A DNA stretch of 35,759 nucleotides from Bacteroidia bacterium (GTDB lineage: Bacteria; Bacteroidota; Bacteroidia; Chitinophagales; Chitinophagaceae), in contig JAUIBA010000035.1 in NCBI GenBank assembly GCA_030427635.1, forward strand, positions 1 through 35,759, given 5' to 3'. The position numbers and the translations under genes were made by a program. Position 1 is the stretch's first letter. Each line of letters starts with the position of its first letter. The notes beneath the pieces are model-generated. The model saw only the letters and a program-made list of their open reading frames with translations, searched no databases and had not been told where the DNA came from. Of this stretch, positions 15,624 through 22,415 are shown in pieces.

Positions 15624-16949
15624 TTAGTTGCCAATTGTTGACTGTAAAACATGGCTTGAAGTTCTGCTTCGCCATAGTTCACGATATGTGCCATCGGCAT
15701 CATATTGTTCTGTCTGTCTGGCAATGCTGAAGTATCTGTTTTTTCTCGGGTCATTACCTACGCCTGCCAGGTATGCCCAGTTACCATAATTGCTGCTTAC
15801 ATCATAGTCTGTAAGCTGGCTTTCAAACCATGCTGCGCCCATGAGCCAGTTTACCCCCATGTCATTTATAAGATAGCTGGCTACTATCTGTCGCCCCCTG
15901 TTACTGAGATATCCGGTATGTCTCAGTTCATTCATACATGCATTTACCAATGGTTCTTCTGTCTGTCCGTTTATCCACAGATGCAATAGTTTAGTATCGT
16001 TTTTAAAGGTTCGTTTTGTCCCCTTTATACCGGACTCTATGAACATTTTGTAACCATGTTTTTCCATGTTAAGCCTGAAGAAATCGCGCCATAGCAACTC
16101 ATATCTGAGCCAATAGGTAGATTTATTGCCCCCAGCTATGCTTTCCAGTCTTAGTATTTCATGGTATACCGTTCTTGCCGAAATGCAACCTGCCGCTAAC
16201 CAGGGAGATAGCCGTGAGGCAGTATCTGTGCCCCATAAATTATTTCGTGTATCATAGTAGGATAGTGCAGGGCCATCCGGGCTCAGATATTGTTTCATTC
16301 TTTTCAGTCCCTGCCACTCACCTCCGGCAAATCTGTTGAATTTGCTTCTGTGCAGCGCATTAGCTGATACTTTTAGTTGTTCAGACTTAATTCGTATTCC
16401 TGATGTATTGCGAATACAGGATAAAAAATATTCAGGCGCTGGTGTGCAGGAGGGTACCGGCAAATGCTCTACAGCCAGTCTGAAGTCTGTAAATACATGT
16501 GGCAGTTCTGATATATTGAAAGGTAGCTTTGTGAGATCTGTGAGCGTACAACTGTCTTCAGTATGTACTGCCACATTTATGTGAGCCAATGCTTCCAGTA
16601 GTCTGTCTTCAGTATGCTTTTCCCATACGCCTGGTTCTGATGCGAAATATACTTTATCAATATCGTGTATTGCACATAGTTCCGGTATTATTGTTTCCGG
16701 TCGCCCGTTTCGTATTGTCAGTTCCCCGCCTTTTATCGCTATGAGGCTGCTCAACTCATCAATGCTTTCCTGTAGAAATTTTGCACGAAAGTTACCGGTA
16801 CATTTGAATCCGTAGGGGTTTGTACGGTATATGTCGGGCGTAGCTATGTAGAGCAGCAGCACACTTTCTGACTCAGCCACAGCACGCAATAAAGGTGGAT
16901 TGTCATACAGCCTCAAATCTTTTCTGAACCAGAAAATAGATCTTTTCAT
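15624..16949 (-). CDS. cryptochrome-DASH / photolyase-family protein
   Basis: The 441-aa protein starts IFWFRKDLRLYDNPPL, the photolyase N-terminal antenna-binding domain, and carries the FAD-binding helical domain with RLSPWLAAGCIS (246-257), WRDFFRLNMEKHG (287-299), TGYLSNRGRQIVASYL (345-360) and DYDVSSNYGNWAYLAG (381-396), then the DASH-typical VGNDPR. DASH proteins bind FAD and methenyl-tetrahydrofolate, and repair CPDs in single-stranded DNA or act as photoreceptors. It is first gene of the operon. Its ATG (16947-16949) overlaps a half-site of the regulator box at 16949-16980. Length is in the normal family range. Confidence 0.95.
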   Translation of the reverse strand: MKRSIFWFRKDLRLYDNPPLLRAVAESESVLLLYIATPDIYRTNPYGFKCTGNFRAKFLQESIDELSSLIAIKGGELTIRNGRPETIIPELCAIHDIDKVYFASEPGVWEKHTEDRLLEALAHINVAVHTEDSCTLTDLTKLPFNISELPHVFTDFRLAVEHLPVPSCTPAPEYFLSCIRNTSGIRIKSEQLKVSANALHRSKFNRFAGGEWQGLKRMKQYLSPDGPALSYYDTRNNLWGTDTASRLSPWLAAGCISARTVYHEILRLESIAGGNKSTYWLRYELLWRDFFRLNMEKHGYKMFIESGIKGTKRTFKNDTKLLHLWINGQTEEPLVNACMNELRHTGYLSNRGRQIVASYLINDMGVNWLMGAAWFESQLTDYDVSSNYGNWAYLAGVGNDPRKNRYFSIARQTEQYDADGTYRELWRSRTSSHVLQSTIGN

Positions 16950-16980
16950 TGTCTAGATTTATTTTTATAAAGTTAGACAA
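16949..16980 (-). promoter_or_regulatory. TTGTCTAA-type operator overlapping the cryptochrome start
   Basis: On the plus strand: TTGTCTAG (16949-16956, one mismatch), 16 bp, TTAGACAA (16973-16980). Read on the gene's strand, the distal half-site is followed by TAACTTTA (16975-16968), a possible -7 box, and the proximal half-site runs into the ATG. The spacing equals that of the folE box and box 1 at 12533. It lies in the 53-bp gap after the merR stop. Confidence 0.8.
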
Positions 16981-17002
16981 AATATTCAGCTTTTTGCTGT
17001 TT

Positions 17003-17878
17003 TTATAAATATTTCTCCAGTGCTTGTGGTTCTGTAAGTATCCTGATGTTTTTGGGTGCTTTTTCCATTTCGGCAATGCTGTCGCTGCATATAAGTGCAA
17101 TAGTTCCGGGGTGCGTTTTTAGCATGTTTTTTATTGACGCTACATATGCGGCGCTTTCAGATCCTGTTCTGAAAAAAGTAAGCAGGTGGGTTGGTTTATA
17201 TAGTTTCAGGGCAGTTTCAATACTATTAAAAGGGACATTGGGGCCAAGGTATAATGTGCTGTTGCCTGCCTTACGTATGACGTAGTCACTTAGCAATAGC
17301 CCCATTTCATGCCATTCGTCAGGAGGAAGGAATAGCAGAAACTTTTTATCAGATGAAGCAGATAATGGTATGCCATCGGTAATGCTTAGCAATTTTCTTC
17401 TCAGTATCATACTGGCAAAATGCTCTTGTGATGGGGAGGCATTTTCTGTTGTCCACAGCATACCAGTGCGCCGCAGAAAAGGATATATAATACCGGTCAT
17501 GGCATCAAATATTCCGTGACGTATAAAAATAGTGGTAAGTGTTTTATCCATCACTGGTTCATCAAATGCCAGCATTGCCTTTATGAGCGCATTAACGTAG
17601 GCTATATTATGGTCTGATAGTTCTCCATTTGTCATCAGCTCAGCTACCGTCTTATTCAGTACCGGGCTTTCCATTGCCATTACCTTACTTATCCGGTATC
17701 CGTTTTGCAGCAGTGTTGCTACATTCAGCAGTGTGCGTAGTTGTTCATCGTCATAATAGCGTATGTTAGTGCCTGTGCGGTGCGGTATCAGCATCTTGTA
17801 TCTGTCTTCCCATTTTCTGAGGGTATGTGCTTTAATACCCGTCAGACTTTCTACATCGGCAATCGAATATCTTTCCAA
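17003..17878 (-). CDS. CarH/LitR-type MerR regulator with cobalamin-binding domain
   Basis: The 291-aa protein has an N-terminal MerR HTH (3-70; YSIADVESLTGIKAHTLRKW, then WEDRY), a helical cap (~85-165) with the CarH Wx9EH motif (Trp142, Glu152-His153), and a B12-binding Rossmann-like domain (~178-291) with ExHxxG (Glu188, His190, Gly193), His190 being the expected lower cobalt ligand. In known CarH proteins, adenosylcobalamin drives tetramerisation and DNA binding in the dark, and light releases it. The residue after Trp142 is Thr, where Thermus CarH has His132, the ligand of its photoproduct. The start is TTG 17878: an in-frame stop lies 12 bp upstream and any later start would cut the HTH. 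It is flanked by its likely targets. Confidence 0.93.
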   Translation of the reverse strand: MERYSIADVESLTGIKAHTLRKWEDRYKMLIPHRTGTNIRYYDDEQLRTLLNVATLLQNGYRISKVMAMESPVLNKTVAELMTNGELSDHNIAYVNALIKAMLAFDEPVMDKTLTTIFIRHGIFDAMTGIIYPFLRRTGMLWTTENASPSQEHFASMILRRKLLSITDGIPLSASSDKKFLLFLPPDEWHEMGLLLSDYVIRKAGNSTLYLGPNVPFNSIETALKLYKPTHLLTFFRTGSESAAYVASIKNMLKTHPGTIALICSDSIAEMEKAPKNIRILTEPQALEKYL

Positions 17879-17899
17879 TCTTTCTTGTTATTTATGTAG

Positions 17900-18033
17900 C
17901 AAATTTAGCGTGTTATCTTAGACATTCTTTTCTTCTTTTTTAGGTTGTTACTATGTTTTACGCTCTATTTTCATTCTTTTTGACAATTATTGTCTAAATA
18001 TATAATTGTAAAATTAGACAAATTGTATCTTTG
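17900..18033. promoter_or_regulatory. merR/folE divergent promoter region with TTGTCTAA-type operator
   Basis: Operator: TTGTCTAA 17990-17997, 16 bp, TTAGACAA 18014-18021. A near half-site TTGACAA lies at 17980-17986, facing the first. folE -7 box: TATCTTTG 18026-18033, four bases past the operator; ATTG at 18005-18008 could serve as -33, though with a short 17-bp spacer. merR -7 box on the minus strand: TAAATTTG (17907-17900), with a single half-site TTAGACAT at 17918-17925 just upstream, suggesting weaker autoregulation. Confidence 0.78.
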
Positions 18034-18054
18034 TGTCACCACAACTATATTTTT

Positions 18055-18750
18055 ATGAGTGCAGATATGATTATGAATAGCCCGGAGACAGACACGATAT
18101 CGTCTGATGATATAGACGTAATAGGAGATGAACATATGATGACCGGCGAAGAAACGCCGATAAGGGCTGATGCATTTGATATGAGCGATTCAGAAAAAAT
18201 TGCACGCATATCGCAGCATTTCCGGGAAATAATGCTAACACTGGGTCTTGATTTGAATGATGATAGTTTAAGGGGGACACCACAACGTGTAGCTAAAATG
18301 TATGTAAAAGAGATTTTTTCAGGTCTCAATCCTGCAAATAAGCCGTCTGTTGCGCTGTTTGAAAATAAGTACAGATACAATCAGATGCTTGTAGAGAAAA
18401 ACATCACACTTTACAGCAACTGTGAGCATCACTTTGTCCCTATCTATGGTGTAGCACATATTGCTTACATATCTTCCGGGAAGGTTATAGGGCTTTCCAA
18501 GCTGAACAGGATTGTGCAGTACTATTCCAAAAGACCCCAGGTACAGGAAAGGCTTACTATGCAGATAGCCCGTGAGTTGCAAAAAATATTGGATACACCT
18601 CATGTAGCAGTCGTTATAGATGCGAAGCATATGTGTGTATCTTCCAGAGGCATTAAAGATGTATCATCTGCAACTGTGACTTCATTTTATGATGGTCATT
18701 TTCTTGAAGAGCATAGAAGAACTGAATTCCTCAGCTACATTGGTATGTAG
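18055..18750 (+). CDS. folE: GTP cyclohydrolase I (FolE, class IA)
   Basis: The 231-aa enzyme converts GTP to 7,8-dihydroneopterin triphosphate, the first step to folate and pterins. The zinc and catalytic residues are present: NCEHHFVPIYG (Cys123, His125/126), GLSKLNRIVQYY and DAKHMCVSSRG (His192, Cys194). An acidic ~40-residue N-terminal extension precedes the conserved core. Start ATG 18055 is chosen; the frame is open from a TTG at 18031, but that lies inside the -7 box TATCTTTG. Regulation by the CarH-like box suggests a light-inducible folE supplying the folate antenna of the cryptochrome; a second housekeeping folE elsewhere would be expected. Confidence 0.94.
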   Translation: MSADMIMNSPETDTISSDDIDVIGDEHMMTGEETPIRADAFDMSDSEKIARISQHFREIMLTLGLDLNDDSLRGTPQRVAKMYVKEIFSGLNPANKPSVALFENKYRYNQMLVEKNITLYSNCEHHFVPIYGVAHIAYISSGKVIGLSKLNRIVQYYSKRPQVQERLTMQIARELQKILDTPHVAVVIDAKHMCVSSRGIKDVSSATVTSFYDGHFLEEHRRTEFLSYIGM

Positions 18751-18833
18751 GCAATAGTTATTATCATCCTTTAAATAGTAATACCGTATACCACTATAAT
18801 TGATATTGTGTGTCTATGTTGCAACTTTGCAAC

Positions 18834-19880
18834 ATGGAATTAGGCATAAGCACCTTCGGAGAAATACCGGTAGCGCATATAACCGGCAACGCACATCAGG
18901 CTCAGCAACGTATTGACGAATTGATAAGGGAGGCGGTACTGGCCGATGAGCTGGGGCTTGATGTATATGCATTGGGTGAGCATCATCGTCCTGACTATGT
19001 AGTGTCATCTCCCGAAATGGTGCTGGCAGCTGTAGCCGCTGTAACCTCACGCATCAGACTGTCCAGTGCAGTAACCGTCCTCAGCTCTGCCGATCCGGTG
19101 AGGGTTTATCAGAACTTTGCTACACTGGACCTTATTTCCAAAGGTCGTGCAGAGATAATGGCGGGCCGGGGTTCTTTCATTGAGTCTTTTCCGCTCTTTG
19201 GCTATAATCTTGACGATTATAATGAGCTTTTTACTGAGAAACTGGAATTACTGTTGCAGATAAATGAGCAGGAAATTGTTACATCGCAGGGGCGCCTTCG
19301 TCCATCTATAGATGGCAGGGGAGTATATCCCCGTGCATATCAGGATAAGTTGCCGGTGTGGATAGCGGTAGGCGGCACCCCGGCATCTGTAGTGAGGGCT
19401 GGTTCGCTCAATCTGCCACTTACTATTGCTATACTGGGAGGAGACCCTATACAGTTTACACAGCTTACACGTTTGTACCGGCAGTCGGCACAGCGTGCGG
19501 GTCATGACCCTGATAAGGTACAACTGGCTATAAACCAACATATGTACATAGCTGAGGATGCGCAGCAGGCGGCGGATGAGTTCTGGCCTGTTTATAGTGC
19601 GCTTATGAATAAAGTAGGCAGGGAACGAGGCTGGCAGCCACTAACCCGCGAGCAGTATGACTATATGCGCTCACCTGGAGGCTCTCTTATGGTAGGCACC
19701 CCTGAGCAGGTAGCAGCTAAAATTATAGCAGAGCATAAGTATTTCCGTAATACCCGCTTTCTGGCACAGACTATTTCCGGAAATATAGCGCATGATAAGC
19801 TTATGAATTCTATACGGCTTTTTGCTACAGAAGTGGCGCCTATGGTACGTGCTGCGGTTAATCAGGAAGATCTGGTTTAG
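18834..19880 (+). CDS. LLM-class flavin-dependent oxidoreductase
   Basis: The 348-aa bacterial-luciferase-fold protein contains MELGISTFGEIP at the start, LDVYALGEHHRPDYV, SSAVTVLSSADPVRVYQNFA (read as SSAVTVLSS and DPVRVYQ), GRAEIMAGRGSF and LPVWIAVGGTPASVVRAG. It resembles the Atu2307/SP_0267-type subgroup (TIGR03858 as I recall). Such enzymes use FMNH2 and O2, or F420, on unknown substrates. The start is ATG 18834, giving the family N-terminus; upstream ATG 18816 falls in a promoter-like or palindromic stretch (CAACTTTG; TGTTGCA-ACTT-TGCAACA, 18817-18834). No TTGTCTAA box precedes it, so it does not appear to belong to the CarH set despite proximity and flavin link. Confidence 0.88.
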   Translation: MELGISTFGEIPVAHITGNAHQAQQRIDELIREAVLADELGLDVYALGEHHRPDYVVSSPEMVLAAVAAVTSRIRLSSAVTVLSSADPVRVYQNFATLDLISKGRAEIMAGRGSFIESFPLFGYNLDDYNELFTEKLELLLQINEQEIVTSQGRLRPSIDGRGVYPRAYQDKLPVWIAVGGTPASVVRAGSLNLPLTIAILGGDPIQFTQLTRLYRQSAQRAGHDPDKVQLAINQHMYIAEDAQQAADEFWPVYSALMNKVGRERGWQPLTREQYDYMRSPGGSLMVGTPEQVAAKIIAEHKYFRNTRFLAQTISGNIAHDKLMNSIRLFATEVAPMVRAAVNQEDLV

Positions 19881-19905
19881 TATACATTATACTTCATAGA
19901 TATTG

Positions 19906-19946
19906 CTGCCCGATAGTTTGTAACTGTCGGGCAGTTTACTTTTTTA
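19906..19946 (+). terminator. intrinsic terminator of the LLM oxidoreductase gene
   Basis: CTGCCCGATAGTT (19906-19918) pairs with AACTGTCGGGCAG (19922-19934) with one G-T pair and a TGT loop, followed by TTTACTTTTTT. Confidence 0.85.
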
Positions 19947-20048
19947 TTCAATACCCGCTGAGTACTTATGTAAGCCCTTGCCTTAATGTGTTTTTATATT
20001 ACTGCCGGTAACCAGTTACCTGTTACTACACTGTAGTTTGTTAAAATT

Positions 20049-20091
20049 AGTACTATGTGTTGCATAGTACTGTAAAATTCCCCTACATTTG
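20049..20091 (+). promoter_or_regulatory. padR promoter with PadR-type palindrome
   Basis: Perfect dyad AGTACTATG (20049-20057)-TGTTG-CATAGTACT (20063-20071), and promoter TTG 20060-20062, 21 bp, TACATTTG 20084-20091. The dyad covers the -33 box, the usual layout for PadR autorepression. Confidence 0.75.
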
Positions 20092-20134
20092 TATCGTAAT
20101 ACGAATCAGTTCATAAAAAACATAACAGTACACC

Positions 20135-20515
20135 ATGAATATAGAGAACACACAAAGCCAGATGAGGCGGGGTATTCTGGAGTTCTGCATTCTGTCTGTA
20201 ATACGACGGGGCGAGGCTTACCCCAGTGATATAGTGGAGGAAATGAAGGCCAGTAAGCTAATAGTACTGGAAGGAACTCTTTATCCCTTGCTCACGCGAC
20301 TGAAGAATGCAGGTATGCTCAGTTACCGGTGGGTAGAAAGTAATTCAGGCCCGCCACGAAAGTATTTCTCTCTTACAGAGCAGGGCATCACCTTCTACAA
20401 AGAGCTGGAAGATACCTGGAATGAGCTGGCCAATGCAGTAAATACACTGAAAAGCAAAGAGGACTCACTGGTGCCGCAGAACGATGAAAACCAGACGGAA
20501 GAAAACAATAACTGA
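20135..20515 (+). CDS. PadR-family transcriptional repressor
   Basis: The 126-aa protein has a winged HTH RRGILEFCILSVIRRGEAYP, then SDIVEEMKASKLIVLEGTLYPLL (split SDIVEEMK / EGTLYPLLTRLKNAGML) and GPPRKYFSLTEQG, a textbook PadR pattern, followed by a short helical tail of the PadR-s2 type. It is 23 bp ahead of the PspC gene, so the two form an operon controlled by the palindrome at 20049. This pairing is widespread in Bacteroidota, probably as an envelope-stress module. Confidence 0.93.
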   Translation: MNIENTQSQMRRGILEFCILSVIRRGEAYPSDIVEEMKASKLIVLEGTLYPLLTRLKNAGMLSYRWVESNSGPPRKYFSLTEQGITFYKELEDTWNELANAVNTLKSKEDSLVPQNDENQTEENNN

Positions 20516-20538
20516 CCATCACCACACAATATTATAAA

Positions 20539-22380
20539 ATGGAAAAAGTAATCAACATCAATTTTCAGGGACGCATCATAGCCATAGAGGAAAATGCGTA
20601 TAACAGCCTGAAGCAATATATAGATGGTCTGCGTGCGCACTTTGCCAAAGAGGAGAGTAATGACGAGATTATCAATGATATTGAGAACCGTATTGCAGAG
20701 CTGCTCAGCGAACAGCTGAAGCATGGGGCTGTATGTATAGGCATGAAGGAGCTGAATGCGGTAATGGACAGCATAGGCCGCCTGGAAGATATAGTAGCTG
20801 CCGAGGCAGAGGAAAATGCACAGCAGGGTGGTCCCCCTCCTCCTCCGCCCCCCCCACCGCCACCAGGCGGCGATGCTTCTGATGCATTCAGGCATAAACT
20901 ATATCGTAATGCCGATGATAAGCTCATAGCAGGGGTATGTAGTGGTATAGCACTGCGTACCGGTCTGGACCCGGCCCTGGTGCGAATCATATTTGTAGTA
21001 CTGTCGGGTGCGCTGTTCTGGATATATATCCTCATGTGGATAATCATTCCCGAACAGAGTGTAAAGGCGCAGGTTACCCGCAGGCTGTACCGTAACCCTG
21101 ACGATAAGATGCTGGCAGGGGTATGTGGTGGCCTTGCCGCATACTTCCATACCGATGCATGGATAATGAGAGCCATATTTGCGCTTCCATTTATAATAGG
21201 TATATCTTCCGGCGACGACTTCTTCCCGCACTGGGGCTGGGGACCGCGCATTTTTGCAGGCTCACTGGGTGGTACTATGTTCATCACCTATGTAATACTA
21301 TGGATTGTCACCCCTTTTGCGACAACCGCCACCAGTAAGATGGAGATGCGTGGCGAGAAGATAGATATGAACTCCATCAAAGCAGCTACACAGGCACGCG
21401 CTGCCGAAGCCGCACAGGCCACAAGGCGTGCCGGCAGGGGTATCGGACATATTATATCTGTACTGTTTAAGGCTTTCTTTCTTTTCATTGGTGGTATGGT
21501 GGCGCTCAGCTTATTCGGAGCGCTGATAGGGCTGGTTTTTGTAGGCTCTGCCACAATGCCGTATACCGATTTCCTGTTTGAAGGCAGGGAAGACCATATA
21601 ATGGCATGGACAGGGCTGGCGCTTACTATGGGTATTCCGTTACTGGCGCTTGTAGTATGGCTGGTGCGCAGGCTCACAGGGGCTAGATCCGGTAAATATT
21701 ATCTGGGCTATATTTTCGGGTGCGTATGGCTCATAGGTATTGTATGTGTTATCGTATCTGTAGCCGGTGTTACCCGCAATTTCAGTACCCGTGCCGTAGT
21801 AGAGCAGACCTATCTTATTTCCCAGCCAGCATCAGACATGTTATATATAAATGTAGCAGACCATGAGGCTTCTGGTCACCATGCGCGTCACGACCGCTGG
21901 TTTGGCGATTTCGATAACAGGGATGCTCCTTTCAGATGCATTAATGGTGACTCTCTCTGGCTCAATAATGTAAAAGTGAATATAGAGCAGAGTGCCGATA
22001 CGCTGTATCATGTATATAGCACCCGTGCCAGCAGGGGTAAAAGCGCTGCAGATGCAAAGCAGCATGCAGAGAACTTTGAATTTAATATTTTGCAGGAGGG
22101 CAGCATTATCACACTGGCGGATGGATTTGTGATAAGTAAAAAGGACAAATTCAGAAACCAGCAGGTACTGATTACGGTAGAGGTGCCTAAAGGGAAGCGC
22201 ATACAGCTGAGTAATGATGTGGATGATTATAGCTGGTACACTATCAACAGTCGCGGACGTGGCTATTATGAGCGCCGCTGGCATGATGATTATGATTATT
22301 CGGGAGGGCATGATTATATAATGACCGATGACGGACTCATAGACCCGGCCGATACGGTAAGCACGGAGAATGACTTTTAG
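20539..22380 (+). CDS. PspC-domain membrane protein with two PspC units
   Basis: The protein has 613 aa. Residues 1-95 are a soluble N-terminal region that starts KVININFQGRIIAIEENAY. A proline run of about eleven residues (~99-109, codons 20833-20865) follows, then PspC unit 1 (~119-175: RKLYRN-like, KLIAGVCSGIA, membrane helix) and PspC unit 2 (~183-262: RRLYRNPDDKMLAGVCGGLA, membrane helix), more membrane segments (~305-405) and a hydrophilic C-terminal domain (~420-613), likely periplasmic, rich in His/Tyr/Asp near its end. PspC proteins act in envelope stress sensing. The polyproline run should depend on EF-P for translation. Confidence 0.88.
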   Translation: MEKVININFQGRIIAIEENAYNSLKQYIDGLRAHFAKEESNDEIINDIENRIAELLSEQLKHGAVCIGMKELNAVMDSIGRLEDIVAAEAEENAQQGGPPPPPPPPPPPGGDASDAFRHKLYRNADDKLIAGVCSGIALRTGLDPALVRIIFVVLSGALFWIYILMWIIIPEQSVKAQVTRRLYRNPDDKMLAGVCGGLAAYFHTDAWIMRAIFALPFIIGISSGDDFFPHWGWGPRIFAGSLGGTMFITYVILWIVTPFATTATSKMEMRGEKIDMNSIKAATQARAAEAAQATRRAGRGIGHIISVLFKAFFLFIGGMVALSLFGALIGLVFVGSATMPYTDFLFEGREDHIMAWTGLALTMGIPLLALVVWLVRRLTGARSGKYYLGYIFGCVWLIGIVCVIVSVAGVTRNFSTRAVVEQTYLISQPASDMLYINVADHEASGHHARHDRWFGDFDNRDAPFRCINGDSLWLNNVKVNIEQSADTLYHVYSTRASRGKSAADAKQHAENFEFNILQEGSIITLADGFVISKKDKFRNQQVLITVEVPKGKRIQLSNDVDDYSWYTINSRGRGYYERRWHDDYDYSGGHDYIMTDDGLIDPADTVSTENDF

Positions 22381-22415
22381 TAATAACAAATAACCCTGGG
22401 TGATGGCGGGAGGTA

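Noticed and set aside
18834..19880. Membership of the LLM oxidoreductase in the CarH regulon
   Set aside because: No TTGTCTAA-type box upstream, and it has its own promoter-like palindrome.
20565..21287. 240-codon minus-strand open frame
   Set aside because: Antisense of the PspC gene, including a glycine run opposite the proline run.
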